From Symsagittifera roscoffensis (taxonomy: Eukaryota > Xenacoelomorpha > Acoela > Convolutidae): a stretch of 64,000 bases of DNA. The stretch lies in the NCBI RefSeq assembly GCF_963678635.1, contig NC_087063.1:49055220-49119219 (forward strand), read 5' to 3'. Below the pieces are notes generated by a model. The model ran no database searches. It saw nothing but the letters and a program-made list of their open reading frames with translations, and was not told where the DNA came from. The number at the start of each line of letters is the position of its first letter. The first letter of the stretch is position 1. The translations under genes and the position numbers were made by a program. Below, one piece after another: positions 1-11,933 of the stretch.

Positions 1-2198
1 ATATGTTTCAAAACTCGGTAACTTTTGATCACTTCGACCAAAAATTAGGTGTGTTTGGACTTTTTTTAACGCAAAAGTAAATTAGTTCGACGTTGTCAAA
101 CCCATTTCAGATATGTTTTGACCATTTAAACAAAATTTCATTATGTATTGACAGTCTCGACGATCCCGTATTCTACCTCGACTATCAGTTAGTACTAGTA
201 AAACGAAACTAAGGGTATGCTGCTCGCTTCCACATAAACTTTTGTAGTAATGGTTTAAATAAAAATTGCCCCAAGCATCAAAAAAGTGCTAAGATTGGCA
301 TCAAAAATTTATGTTTTCTCTATGTGTTGAAAACTTCGTCTGAATTTTTTTTCACAAAAATGCAGCGAAAAAGCTCATCTTGAAAACTATATCATCAAAA
401 TAGAAAACAAAATGAGCGCTTGAACCCTTAGAACTCGAAAATATTAAGATGTTTGACTGAAAATCTTTTTTTTTGCCATGAAAAACGTTCTCAGATGAGG
501 TAACGCGACAATTCGTAAGAAAATTTAGCTCGCAAAAAAGTCAACTCGTGAAAATTAGCAATTAGGACAACTTGCAAAGCGCAAATCGCAATGTCATTAA
601 ACTTGTAAGATAATCAACTTAAATTACCACCAAAGTAAGACTCGTAATTCCCCTAAATTAACCGTTAGATTTTACTAAATTCCCTAAGTTAATTTAAAAC
701 CAACAACTGAGTCCAAACCCTTGGTTGCATTAATTGATATACCATTGTTTTGGTTTCTAAACAAGAAACCGGATTACAAGAAACCAGAAACAAGAAACCT
801 TTGCTAGTCTGGATTACAAGAGTTAGGTTTGGTGGTTGAATATAAAAAAGACGAAGAAGTAGGAAAGGGAGAGATTTTTTTTTGCATTGGCACTCATTCC
901 TGAGAGTGAATTGAAGTTTGCAATAGAAGCTCTCAACGCCATAACAACTGAAAATGAGCAGCTCCGGTTATATCTCAATTTTTTTGAAACAAAATTAAGT
1001 GGGGGAATATTTACGTGCAATTCTACGGAAGGATCCAGATTTCAAACCAGCTGCATTGAATCAGTTCAACAAAGCAATAAGTGAAAACCAAAAAAAAACA
1101 ATATTTCGGTCGAAGGATCGCATAGAGTATTTCACTTAGGAATAGGTTATGCTCACCTTACTGAATCAAATTTCCTTCGGCAATACGGAAGAAGCCAGTC
1201 TTAACAAAAACTGTCTGATTAGATTCAAATCCGGGGAAAAGCACTATAAATATCCCCAATATGAACAGTTGCAACAAACGATTTCAGAAAAGCTTAGAAA
1301 CTAGCAAAACAAAGATTTAATATCGCAGCTGGAAGCGAAGCTCTCTTACTTAACTTTAATATGTACAACCCCTTTATATCAATGAAGCTTCGAGGAGTCA
1401 AAAGCTTTAACGTTGTACTGTTATCTGTTTCAGATTCAGGTTAAATGAAAATTTAATCTTCTTCCGAGTATTATACGAATCGTCTCCTTTTGCAAGATGT
1501 CTTTCTGTTAAGATTTTGTTGGTTGTTTTTATGCGAGTTGTTTTCAGCTGCAAGTTGTTGTGGTACTCTTATTTGATTGCTGCTGACAAAACTTCAGAAA
1601 AGCTTTTGTCATATTGAACTTATTTCTTTGTTAGGCTTCCGACTGCGGGTTTTCAGTCGCAATACTGCAGCTTTTGAATTATTAAAGTCAAAACATAAAT
1701 CCAGCTCATGATCTCGTTTCGCGCAAAAATTCTTGCGATGTATCATATTAACGAAGCCAAGTCAATTGTGGTGCTCCGTCTCAAAAAATTACAAAATTCA
1801 TAAAAAACCATCAATTGTTTTTTTGCAGACTAATTCAGGGCAATTCGTTGAATTTGGGTTCATCTCGTATGCCTATAACTACAAGTAGTCTTTCTGATTT
1901 TTTCGAACTAGAATAATTGTTTAATACAGTTGATGGCAAGAGCTTTTTTACTTCCATTTTTTGTGGAATTTCAGTTTTGCCTGAGAAATTTGTCATCAAA
2001 TACAAATCTGAGCTTTGAGAACCGCTGATTATACAATTGAAAGATGCAATAATTACACTATCAATTTAGCATTTTTTCTATTTTTGATATAGGTTCAATG
2101 GCCTACCACGTGAGAACTTAAGCGTCAATTGTCTCGTTACCCGTTAATTACATTTAAGAGACTACAATAAATGCTTCTTGCGTAAGCTTAGTTGTTGA
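1..2198. other. Gene-free AT-rich DNA
   Basis: No convincing gene is visible. A short open frame at 887-1084 (65 codons) and the stretch after it to about 1330 look more coding-like than their surroundings, but frames are broken and I recognise no domain. It may be a decayed transposase or host gene fragment. Confidence 0.5.
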
Positions 2199-2519
2199 CA
2201 GTAGCTGATTAAGGGGAGTGGGGGGGAGCAGACGCCTTTTTCTCAGGTCCCCCTTTGTACTATTTTGAGATATCCATTTTTGGTTGACTGACCTTAAAAT
2301 TTTTCTAAAGGAGCCTTTGGCGCCAATCTATACTAATTTTGAGGGGGAGCACGCGCCGATAAAACGCGATTTTTTGGTCGAAATTTCCCAAAAAATGCAT
2401 AAAAACGCCTTTTTTGGCCTGTTTTTTTTTCACAAATGTTCTTTAAAAAAAGCCGATTGAGTTTTCAAAACTTTTTTGAAAATCCCCCCCCCTCGAGAAA
2501 TTCCTAGATCCGCGCCTGG
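2199..2519 (-). mobile_element. Degenerate hAT-type MITE copy
   Basis: This is a relic of the family whose best copy is at 14668-15124, in the opposite orientation. Its right end reads CCTAGATCCGCGCCTG, the reverse complement of a slightly mutated CAGGGGCGGATCTAGG terminus. Inside it shares the family's blocks: TTTGTACTATTTTGAGATATC, GGCGCCAATCTATACTAATT and runs of G and C near the ends. The left terminus is eroded and no clear target duplication remains. Confidence 0.7.
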
Positions 2520-3707
2520 CTGTTGATGACTACTTTTTTTTCTTTTTTTATTTAAAAAAACATTATTAAAAAATTATAATCGATTTTTATTCATGGAACT
2601 GCAATGCGGGTAGTTTTTCATTCAGATCCTTTTATCACACCACGCCGAAAAACGACACTAATTTGAAAAAAAAATGTTGTATTTTTGTAAGACTAATGGT
2701 CGGAACATTCTATGCTACCTGCACTGTAAACGGCTATCCTTCGTTTGGTTTGCAAATGAACTGGCCTTAACCGGTTTTGTTTCAAAAGAATTACGTGTAT
2801 GAATTTTGTTTCAGTTTGTTCTGAACAACTTTACTAAATATGTGTTCAATTTGTGAATAACGCCGTATAAAGTTGGTTCAACAATCTGGTGGCACATTCA
2901 GGAAAAAGTGAACACTTCATTAGACATGAAAATAAATAAATAATCGCTAACCCCTGGGGAATTTGTTTTAAGCTAGTTTTCATCAGTCTGGAACATGTGA
3001 TACACTTGTTAGACTTCAAGACTCGAGGTTAGACTTAATTGGGAAGGCCTGTCCAAAAATAGATATTAGTTTATATTCACTTATTCAGGTTTAAGTCACT
3101 CACAAAACTGCCGGAAACACTAATGCTTGAATGATTCGATGGGCGGTTAACTTTCAAAATGTTTTTGAGTTTGTGTCAGAAAACATTTGTTCAGACGTCG
3201 AGTCTTAGGAAAAATTTATTTCACATGGTAAGTTACCAATTCAGCCTTATTTTGGAGAATTGTCAACAACCCTAGACATCTGCGGTCAATTTTAGACTTA
3301 AGTCTTCTGTGTTTTTGTTTATCTGAAGTTGTCAGAGTTTAAGCTTAAATTCAACTTAAAGCCTAAACAAAGCCTGATGTATTTTATTAATTATCTTTAT
3401 CTAGTTTGATGGAAATCGAAGTCCAAAAATAATTAATCTGTGGATTAATTTGAAAAACAATTTTGATTTTGAATAGGAAAAGAGATTAAAACGGTCCAAT
3501 TATTTTCCTCAGTACTTCTTAAGTTATCATCATCTTCATCTCTTTCTAGAGTTTCGGTCTAATAATGGAATCATAGTGGAAGCCACCAATGACTTTGATG
3601 AATTATTTATTCACTTTCATTTCCCTAATTCGTCCTTTTCCTCCATCGTAAAATAGCTCCGGGTATGACCAAAATTAGTTCAAAAAGAAAAGTTAAAAAT
3701 TGCAAAA
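2520..3707. other. Gene-free region downstream of the receptor gene
   Basis: I see no open frame or recognisable repeat here. It lies 3' of the minus-strand glutamate receptor exon and is presumably intergenic. Confidence 0.5.
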
Positions 3708-3713
3708 TTTATT
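3708..3713 (-). terminator. Poly(A) signal AATAAA of the receptor gene
   Basis: TTTATT on the plus strand reads AATAAA on the minus strand, about 80 bases past the TAG stop of the receptor exon. That is a normal position for a cleavage and polyadenylation signal with a short 3' UTR. Confidence 0.55.
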
Positions 3714-3790
3714 TCTAAAGTAGGACGAAAGTACAATATGCAACATTTACACTGATATAGGGCAAAAAACTATGGGCTTAATTACATTTA

Positions 3791-5035
3791 CTATGCTACT
3801 GAATCGGAATAATGCGGTTTATTAATGTACGTTTGCCCGTTGCTTCTACTGCACTCGGCAGCCGAGTTTTTTTCTGAGATTGATGAACAATTTCGTTTCG
3901 GCTGCGAATCCATCGGATAATTAAGCGTTGCTTGAGCAACTGGTCTGAAAAATTTGTACCAAATAAGTTCAATACAAGCTGAAAAAAGTGCGAGAAATGC
4001 ACCAATAATCAAAATGTAAAATACGCCCGCGACATTTTCCATCTCCAGTCCCGAAGCTTTCGATTCGTCCGAAGATTCGTCTTCGGTGCATAAGGATTCG
4101 GCTTCGAACCATTTCTGCCTTATCTTTTCCAACTCGCCGCTTTCTTGTAACGAAAGAATACTTAACGTAATCTGTTCTTGGTACAAGGCGCCTTTGCGAA
4201 CAGCAAACGCGTAATTTTTGCTATTAAATGGCTTGCCTACTGTCATTAATTCGCAATTTTTCTTCTTCTGGTATTGTAAAACCGGATAATCCCACATAAA
4301 TGCATAATCCCCCTGTTTCACCCTCTTGTACCCGTCTTGCACGTCATTCACCATCGGACTAGGGTCCATGGAGCTCATGTAATTCCACAATTTGTCATAC
4401 GGTGATTCCTTATTCCCCTGCTCTTCAAAAAACTGCTCCAAACTGCTCCCTTTCACAGTTCCATATGAAATTTTGTTCTGATGAGCGAGATCATTTAAAG
4501 ACTCGATAGGCGATTCCATTCTAGTGACTGTGAGAAAAGCGGCTAAGTTTGCGGTGTAAGTTGCGATGACAATTAAAGTGAAAAACCACCAAAAAGTACC
4601 CAACATTCTCGATGAAATAGAACGTGGCACTATATCAGTGCCTTGCTGCATAAGAGATGCGAGAGCGAACCACATACTGTTGTGAAAGTTGAATTGCAGA
4701 GAAGGCTCAACATTGTCAATTCCATAAGGACTTATCCTCGCTAATGCGAACATGACCACCCCAATCGCAAAAGTCGCAATGCAAATGCAAATCCAAACTT
4801 GAACTGTTAAGGGTTCTAAAAACCCAAACACGTTCGTTTTTCGCTGTGGTTTCCGAATTAAAATGCCCACGCCGTAATCCATGTATGATGCGGTGAAGTC
4901 TACGACTTCTTCTCGGTCGTAATTTCGGATCATTCCCGCGACTGCCAAGTCTGCTTTCCCGCGCAAAACGTCGCCGACCAAACCAGTCCACTGCTTTTTC
5001 TCCGGGTCGAAAACACCGTACTGCTTGTCAGCGAC
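3791..5035 (-). CDS. Ionotropic glutamate receptor, 3'-terminal coding exon (AKDF class, delta/kainate-like)
   Basis: This is the last coding exon of a ligand-gated cation channel subunit of the postsynaptic or neuronal membrane. The frame is open upstream of the first Met (4981) to 5035, where the minus strand reads a pyrimidine-rich tract ending TTTTTCAG, a good splice acceptor, so the true start lies in unseen upstream exons. Counting from Met at 4981: end of ligand lobe S1 (NYDREEVVDFT, residues 20-30), M1 about 61-83, pore loop about 101-117 with Gln-Gln-Gly at the Q/R site, M3 with TYTANLAAFLTV at 141-152, lobe S2 about 155-300, M4 about 316-342, then a short cytoplasmic tail. Pocket residues are mixed: the glutamate-binding Arg is kept (R23), the usual Pro-Leu-Thr is Gly-Met-Ile, and the S2 acidic residue is Asp in a Trp-Asp pair (W230-D231), as in delta-type receptors. 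The amino-terminal domain and first part of S1 were not found in the window. Confidence 0.92.
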   Translation of the reverse strand, partial: VADKQYGVFDPEKKQWTGLVGDVLRGKADLAVAGMIRNYDREEVVDFTASYMDYGVGILIRKPQRKTNVFGFLEPLTVQVWICICIATFAIGVVMFALARISPYGIDNVEPSLQFNFHNSMWFALASLMQQGTDIVPRSISSRMLGTFWWFFTLIVIATYTANLAAFLTVTRMESPIESLNDLAHQNKISYGTVKGSSLEQFFEEQGNKESPYDKLWNYMSSMDPSPMVNDVQDGYKRVKQGDYAFMWDYPVLQYQKKKNCELMTVGKPFNSKNYAFAVRKGALYQEQITLSILSLQESGELEKIRQKWFEAESLCTEDESSDESKASGLEMENVAGVFYILIIGAFLALFSACIELIWYKFFRPVAQATLNYPMDSQPKRNCSSISEKNSAAECSRSNGQTYINKPHYSDSVA

Positions 5036-5600
5036 CTGAAAAATGGCAAAAAAAAAACATTACAAAAAAAACCTTTTTACTGAAAACGTTTGAATGCAGT
5101 TAGTTTATTTGCAAAACTATTTATGATAAATTTTTCTGAGCAAGCCGACCTTAAATTTTTAAAACTAAGACAGTTCATCTGCGAGTAATGAAACCATTTT
5201 ACAGTGGATGTCTTTTTCATCTTTTGCTTAAAAGACATAAATTTTTGCTAATTTTTGAGGCTTAAAAGTAGTGCCGAAAGAGAGAGAGAACAGAGGTAAA
5301 CTGTTTTGTTTCCAAGTCAAGTAAAGTATTTGAAAAGTTTCAATTTTTCTTATAAAATTTTCAATGGGAACGTTCAGGTACATTGTGTTTGGAAATACAA
5401 TTATGGGGCAAAAAGTACAACTCAAATATAATTGTGTTGAGAAATACAATTACGGACAAAATGAATAAATAATTTTTCTACGTTTTTGTCAATTTCTCTA
5501 CAACCCCGCAAGACAACGGATTGAAATTCTAATGGAACTATTCAAAATCATCTAGCGGAAAATGAAACTTTAATGGAAAAATTTCAAAATCATCTAGCCG
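5036..5600 (-). other. Intron of the receptor gene, 3' end
   Basis: Position 5036-5037 gives the AG of the acceptor, preceded on the minus strand by a T-rich tract to about 5062. The rest is AT-rich with no exon that I can recognise. The intron probably extends well beyond this point through the neighbouring transposons. Confidence 0.6.
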
Positions 5601-5981
5601 CAGGGGGCGGATTTAGGGGGGTGTGGTGGGGCGGACGCTTTTCACTTCCCCACCCCCCCCCCCCCTCAGTGATTCGACCTCCTGCCGACCCAAAGGGTCC
5701 CCCCGTTGTACTATTTTGAGATATCCAGATTTGGTGACGGATCCTAAAAGTTTCTAAGAGCGCCTGCGGCGCCAATATATACTAATTTTGAGGGGGGAGT
5801 GCGCGCCTGTTTTTCAAAATTTTGCCTGCGGCGCAGAAAACTTTGCCAAAACACAGTCTTTTTAGTGCTTTGAGAGAGCTCGGAAATTCAATTTGGTCGA
5901 ATTAAAAATGGTCGACAAAATTTTCGAAAATATTTTTGAAAATCCGCCCCCTACCTCCAGAAAATACTAGATCCGCCCCTA
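5601..5981 (-). mobile_element. hAT-type MITE copy with imperfect 8-bp flanks
   Basis: The left end reads CAGGGGGCGGATTTAGGGGG and the right end ACTAGATCCGCCCCTA, matching the inverted termini of the element at 14668-15124 in reverse orientation. Flanks TCTAGCCG (5593-5600) and CCTTGCCG (5982-5989) agree at 6 of 8 bases, consistent with an aged 8-bp target duplication. Internal landmarks include GACCCAAAGGGTCC, a TGCGGCGC block and long C runs. No transposase is encoded. Confidence 0.82.
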
Positions 5982-6022
5982 CCTTGCCGGAAATTACTTA
6001 TTTCACTGAAGTATTATTCCCG

Positions 6023-7651
6023 CACTGAGAAAAATGGTTTAAGTTCCATTTTAACTTGAAAAAAATATGCTGCAGATTAAAAAGAAAAGTTAAGATTGAT
6101 TTGGATCAATTTAAAATCGATCAAAATTGATCTTAAGTTCCAGCAAAAGAATTGATCTAAATCAATTTTGAATCAATTTAAATCTTTTTTTTTCAGTATT
6201 TGGTTGTTTGTTTAGGGGATAAAACCAGATTTAAACCTATTTTATTTTTCTGGAACTTTTTAATTTTATCCGTTTTGGTCTTGTTTTGCATCATTCATTG
6301 CAAATCATTTTAAACTTTACACCCATAGCATCTGGTAACATAATAATAAATAACCAAACACTTTTGAAAAACTTAAATTCATTTTTAAAACTAAAATCAC
6401 CGCTCAAGCTTTTTTTGATAACATTCTATGATGCCATTGCATATTTTGAGCACAAACCTGATTTATATTGAACTTTTTTTTATTTATTACCTGGCTTTTT
6501 TTCTCAAAATTGGTTTACATTGATATTCTTTTGTGGTTATATAGATTTTTTTTCAGTTGAAAATTTGATTTCTACTAACCGTTTTCTCAGTTCTTTTTGA
6601 GCTTTTTGCTCAAATTTTGATTCACAATGATGATTTTCTACAATTTATATGCATGTTTTGAGCTCAAAGTCGGATTTACATTGCCTTTTATGTCGATATA
6701 ATGAACAGGTTTAGGTTAATGTTAAATTGGGCTTAACTTGTTTATTTTCTATGATTTTGTAAAATCTTTTTGAGCTCAAAATCTGATTGGTATTGACCTT
6801 TTTTTTGAATCGTTACATAGTTTTTTGCTCATAATCTGATTTACAAGGATGATTTGTGGCAATTTAATTGCAAGTTTTAGGCTCAAGATGTGATTTATAT
6901 TATCATTTTTCTTAATGTGTTGCATAGATGTTTGCTGAAAATCTGGCTTCCACTACTTTTTTCTATGATATTAGAGGACGTTTTTGAGCTCAAAATATTA
7001 TTTCTAACGACCGTTTTCTTGATTTGTTAAGTAAGTTTTTGCTCAAAATCTGATTTGCATTGATGATTTTCTACGATTTGCTTGCATGATTCTAAGCTCA
7101 AAATCAAACTTATAATGACCGTTTTTAATTTGTTGTATAGATGTTTGCTAAAATTATGGCAGCTTATGTTAACTTTTTTCTATTATATTGAAGGATGTTT
7201 TTGAGCTCAAAATCTTAATATTATCGACCGTTTTTTTTATTTATCAATCAAAATTATGCTCAAAATCTACTTTACATTGATGATTTTCGAAGAATTGATT
7301 GCATCTTTTGTGCTCAAAACTTGATTTATATTGACCAGTTTCTTGGTGTTTTTTACTTAGGCTTTTGTTTAAATTGATTTGAAATAGATTTTAAACACAA
7401 ATTTCGAGCTGCTCGGGGGTCTTTTAAAGTAGATTTAAATGGAATTAAAATATTCGGATAGTTTTTGTAATAGAAAAATCCATCCAATTTGATTCAAATT
7501 GATTGCTTAGACACTCAACGCGATCCAAAACTTCAAAAAACATTTCAAAAATCTTTTCAGTTCCTAAAGGGTATATTTTTAATCAATTTGGATTGATTTA
7601 AAATTGATTTGTAACTCAATTTAATTCGATCCGAAATCATTTCTGTCAGTG
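6023..7651. mobile_element. Non-autonomous element with CACTG termini
   Basis: The left end CACTGAGAAAAATG (6023-6036) and the inverted right end CACTGACAGAAATG (from 7638-7651) form short terminal inverted repeats. Both subterminal zones carry repeated ATTGATTT/AAATCAAT motifs in both orientations, as in many DNA transposons with subterminal transposase sites. The interior is a decayed tandem array, listed separately. No transposase frame exists and I see no target duplication, so the superfamily is not assigned. Confidence 0.55.
6430..7345. repeat. Degenerate ~60-bp tandem repeat array
   Basis: About fifteen diverged units alternate two related patterns, one around GCTCAAAATCTGATTTACAT followed by TGATGATTTTCTACGATTTG, the other around TTTTGAGCTCAAAATC and TTTATATTGACC. 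Units are roughly 60 bp and seem paired into higher-order units. The array fills the interior of the CACTG-ended element, so it may have been amplified within the transposon. Confidence 0.7.
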
Positions 7652-9473
7652 TTCAATAGCTTTTATTTGATCTGGCCCGTCAATCAAACTTCTTTAGAAA
7701 AATATTCTTACTGTTGAAAGCAAAGAAAGTATATATATTTTCGCATAATTGCTTCATTTATCTCGTAAATGCATCAATTAACTATTGAAAAATTTCCGCA
7801 CGTGAGTTTTTTTCAGGAATTACCTATATTGAGAACATAATAGATATAAATTGGCTGTAGCTATATGTAATTTGAAGATTTTGTATCAAAAATAGAAAAC
7901 AAAATTTGCAATATCAAATTTTTTTTTCTTAGTTGTCTGATGGAAGGCGCTCTGGATTGTCAGCGCACTTTGCATTGATACCCGCCATATTCGTGTCTTG
8001 AAACACTGGCAAGCACGCAACTCGTATAAATTAGGTTGGATTATTGGCTTATTAGAAAAATTTTAGCTTTAACTTTTGTTCCAACTGTTGAAAAAATGAG
8101 GAGCACATGTGTTTGGAGAGGTTTCATTTTTTCAGATTTTGATTTTAAACCTGCAATTTTACACGAATCACAATAGCTTAATTATGGGACCAATTTAGTG
8201 TACACCTTCATGTAGATATCCTTTTCATCACGCTTTTTTCGCGGGCTAGCTAGCTGCGTCTTTAGAACACCAATATAATGGAGTCAATGAAGTCTGTTTC
8301 CAGTTCTGGATACAAGTTTTTGCTTCGTACAAAATTTCTGATTTTATAGAAGTTTTCTTTGGAAACAAAAACTGACCAGGAAACTAAAATACCTTAAATT
8401 ATCTCAAGTTGTTCGGTAAAATGACCTTAAAACACCTCAAAAAACGTAAGCAAATTTGCACCTCCTTATTTACGCTTTAACCTACTTATAAACGGAATAA
8501 ATTTGTACCTATATTTACCATATAAGTTCGGATTTATCACCCTTATAAAAAACACCTAGATAAACTTTAGTAATTAACCTTAAAAGGTAAAGAAATTGCA
8601 TATAATTATCTCAACATTAGGTTAATTTTATTTAAAATTGTTTCCAAAATTAAGAAAAATTTTTGTAAAAACACCTAAGTTGAAACTTTTTAAGGTGTTT
8701 CAACCTGCACGCCAGTTAAAATGATTCTACCAGTGATTTATTAAAAAACTTAAGGTAAACTTACTTAAGCCTTAAAATAATTATAGGTAAATTCCTTACT
8801 TTTCTAAGATAAATTTTTATAGAAAATTTATCTAAATAATTTTCAAGTGGTTGCTTAAGGTTAATAAAATTCAAATTTTAAAGTGGTTATAGGTGAAATT
8901 TTCTTTATTTATAAGTAAAACAAGGTGTGTTAAAGGAAATACAAATTTATTTTAAGTTTCTAGATGTTTTAAAGTGATTCATAAGTTTTTTTTTTCACCT
9001 AAACTTTTTTGTGTGTGAAAGTCTTCGTTTATTTTGAGACGACTTTATTTGGTCGACAAATTCCATCAACCGATCTTTGTGTCCTTTGTATAGTCACCAG
9101 AGAGTCTAACATTAATTAATATGAAAATTATTGTTTCAGGGTAAAATCTCGACTGTTAAAACTTCCAATTTCCTCTTAAACATTCAAAAATTGATAAACA
9201 TGAAAAAAAATCTTTCAATGATTTTTTTTTGATTTTTTGAAAATATCCCCCCACAAGTTTATTTGAAAGTTAAATGTAGTTTGCGTCTTCGAGATTGCAT
9301 AAAACCCCGCTTAAATAGAAATTTTGTCTGAAGATAGAAAAAACCGCAGCTAGCACAATTTTCTAACCTTCCAACCCAAACAAACAGTAAAGTGATCAAG
9401 ATTTTGAATTTTATATCACCAGTATGACTGCTTCTTAAAAGAATACTCGCAAACCAGTTATAGGTTGAATTGA
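7652..9473. other. Gene-free AT-rich DNA
   Basis: No gene is visible. From about 8390 to 9010 the sequence is strongly AT-rich and full of ACCTTAA, ACACCTA and TAGGT words in both orientations, possibly an eroded foldback or MITE, but I cannot define its ends. Confidence 0.45.
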
Positions 9474-9757
9474 AATAAAACGCCCTCGTTTTGAATAACC
9501 CACAGCGGCTATCATTTTGTTCAAGATGCATAAAAAGAAAGTTAAAGCACACATTGCGACCAAGTCAATAAAAGATGATCGGGATCATGTTAACTATTTC
9601 CCCCCTATTGCAGTAGGGGGGGGGGGGGGGAATAGTCAACATGATCCCGGTCATCTTTTATTGACTTGGTCACGATGTATGCTTTAACTTTCTGTTTTTA
9701 TGCATCTGGAACAAAATGATAGCTGCTGTGGGTTATTCAATACGAGGGCGTCTTATT
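9474..9757. repeat. Large inverted repeat (palindrome 1) with C/G core
   Basis: Arms of about 130-140 bp (roughly 9474-9604 and 9616-9757) are near-perfect reverse complements around a short CTATTGCAGTAG centre flanked by homopolymeric C and G runs. Each arm includes a GGATCATGTTAACTATT-type motif next to the core and a gcgtcctcgt/cgagggcg block at the outer end. The two arms could fold into one long hairpin. Confidence 0.88.
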
Positions 9758-9903
9758 CGCATTCCTATTGGTTGACATTATTTCAATAAAATTCATCCAA
9801 ACCTTGTTAACTACCCCCCCCCCCCCTATTGCAATAGGGGGGAAATAGTTCAAAAGGTTTGGATGAAATTTATTGAAATAACGTCAACCAATAGGAATGC
9901 GAA
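9757..9903. repeat. Inverted repeat (palindrome 2) with C/G core
   Basis: Arms of about 70 bp, from TTCGCATTCCTATTGGTTGA on the left to its complement on the right, meet at CTATTGCAATAG flanked by C and G runs. The design matches palindrome 1, which it directly abuts. A third partial arm copy (AACGTCAACCAATAG) follows at about 9908-9925. Confidence 0.88.
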
Positions 9904-10387
9904 TTGAAATAACGTCAACCAATAGAAGTGCGACAGAACACATTTCTGAGAAATACAAAACCAATCAGGTTGAGCATAAATTAAATGCGTTTTTATAGGG
10001 GGGTGGATTTTTTAAAAGGTACCATAGGGGTGGAATAGTTAACATGATCCAAAAATCGTATTCCACTTGCATATCCAGTTTTTGTGTAATGAAATGAATG
10101 TTTTTTTTTTAATTTTCCAAGAAAAAAACGCAATAACATTTTTCTCCTGAAATATTCGACTTTTTGACTTGATTTATATATTTCAAATAATAACCATTGA
10201 TGTCCTGCGCTCAAATTTAGTAAATAATCATTTTAATGGAAATGGTTTACAGGTTTTTGACAGTTATACTTCCTTATACTTCGGTGTTACACAACTTCAG
10301 GTTTACAAACTTTAGGTGCATACAACTTAAAAAATTTTACTTTTTTGGGATTGTTTTGAACTTGCCTACTCAATTAGACTGATGAAT
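9904..10387. other. Spacer with a further copy of the palindrome terminus
   Basis: Bases 10024-10050 read AGGGGTGGAATAGTTAACATGATCC, another inverted copy of the C-run plus GGATCATGTTAACTATT motif seen in palindrome 1 (9582 onward). It could be the far end of one nested element spanning 9582-10050, but the 8-bp flanks do not match. No gene is seen. Confidence 0.5.
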
Positions 10388-11717
10388 AAATTTCAGAATA
10401 ATTTACACGCATTTGTAAAGAGTGGGAAATTACTGACGCTAATTATCAAAAAAAAATCACTCCAATTTTGGCGGCAATATGTCTGCAACTGCAAAGTAAA
10501 CAATCATTTTGGCGCGAAAACGTGTAAGCTGCAAGATTTCTCGCTCAAAATTTTAAAGTTTTACTTGAGTTTGTAAGCGATCGCTGTTTAATTTTTGATT
10601 GCCGCACTTAATATGTTGAAATGTGTTCAAATTTTCGGCACTGATGAACAAAGTTTTCATTTTCGGCACTGTTAAACAAAGTTTTCATTTTTGGCACTGT
10701 TGTACTTCGACACTGTTGTATTGCCCCCTGTTGTACTTCGGCACTGTTGAACGCCCCCTTTCAGTCTATTTCGAAGACATTGAACGGGAGCAATAATATT
10801 CAGGGCTTTGCTCTGATACGAGATGTCTTGTTAAGTTTTTAACGCAGCTTAGATCAATATTATTCAAAGCTCCACTCCATTTTTAAATAGAATTTTCATG
10901 AGACAGATTTTTTTTCAAAAATTGAAAGCTATTGATATTGTCCTGAGCTGAAAAAAATTACAACTGTGATTGGTTTTGCAAAGTTATGAGGGTTAGAAAA
11001 CAGCCAGTTTGCCGAAATTGGTATCCAAATGCGCAAAAAATTCTACTATCAAAGCGTTAGCGTTATTTAATTTGGCTGACATATCGCTCTGAGGGCATCT
11101 AGTTGATTTCAATAAAACGCTTTCATAGGCTTTATGTTATGACTAAACGTTAATATATGCATGAATTAGCGCGAGGGGTGATGGTTTAAAAAAACTGAAA
11201 ATATATTTTAATCAAAATTAACTTGTTTGCAACTTTTATCATTTTTCAAAATTAGAATTTAAATCAATGGGAATTAATGCGCAGGCAAAACGCAAAACGT
11301 ATCATTTCGTATTTTACTTAGCGTGTGGCGTGCTGGTTTTAAAAAAAAACTTGAGAAAAACATTTTTTTTCATTCTTTTAAAGCGAACACTACACCGAAC
11401 CCCAAAAAGCAGTCGAAACGTTCAGGATTTTGCTCTGATCCAATTAGTCTTGTTAAGCTTCCTTGTACTATTGTTCCGACTTTCTAAGAAAGTAACGGAA
11501 TGCTTGTGCTGGTGGTGTTTTTTTCTCCAGCCTACTTTTGAGTTTTCGAATAGCTGTTTTTAAATAGCATCTGAAAACCAGTAACGTCTTGAGCTCAAAT
11601 TCAAAAAATCTCATAGCAAAGGGAAGTTTTCAAAAAACTATTAAATTCTTATTTTAACCCGCCCATAAAACGTTCCAAATTGAATTGAGGCGAGACATTT
11701 AGCGTTATATACAACGT

Positions 11718-11933
11718 GGATCTACTTAACAATCTCCCCCCCCCCTATGGTACCTACTTGAGAATCTCCACCCCTATAAATACATACAGTAAATTAGCAC
11801 TGAGCTTTCTATTGAGAATTATTATTTTGCTGCTTTCTGATTGGTTGAAAAATCTGCCATTTGACCTTCATAACAATCTCTCCCCCCCCCCTCCCCCCTT
11901 TCTTGAAAGGGGTGGAGATTGTTAAGTAGATCC
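11718..11933. mobile_element. MITE with perfect 8-bp target duplication
   Basis: The ends are GGATCTACTTAACAATCTCC and its exact inverted copy (11914-11933). The direct flanks TACAACGT at 11710-11717 and 11934-11941 are identical, giving a clean 8-bp target site duplication. Long C runs sit just inside both termini. There is no coding capacity. The termini do not resemble the CAGGG ends of the hAT-type family here, so another 8-bp-duplicating superfamily is possible. Confidence 0.88.

Noticed and set aside
9582-10050. A single simple MITE bounded by GGATCATGTTAACTATT
   Set aside because: The 8-bp flanks differ (GATGATCG against AAAAATCG) and additional internal copies of the terminus show a nested or rearranged structure.
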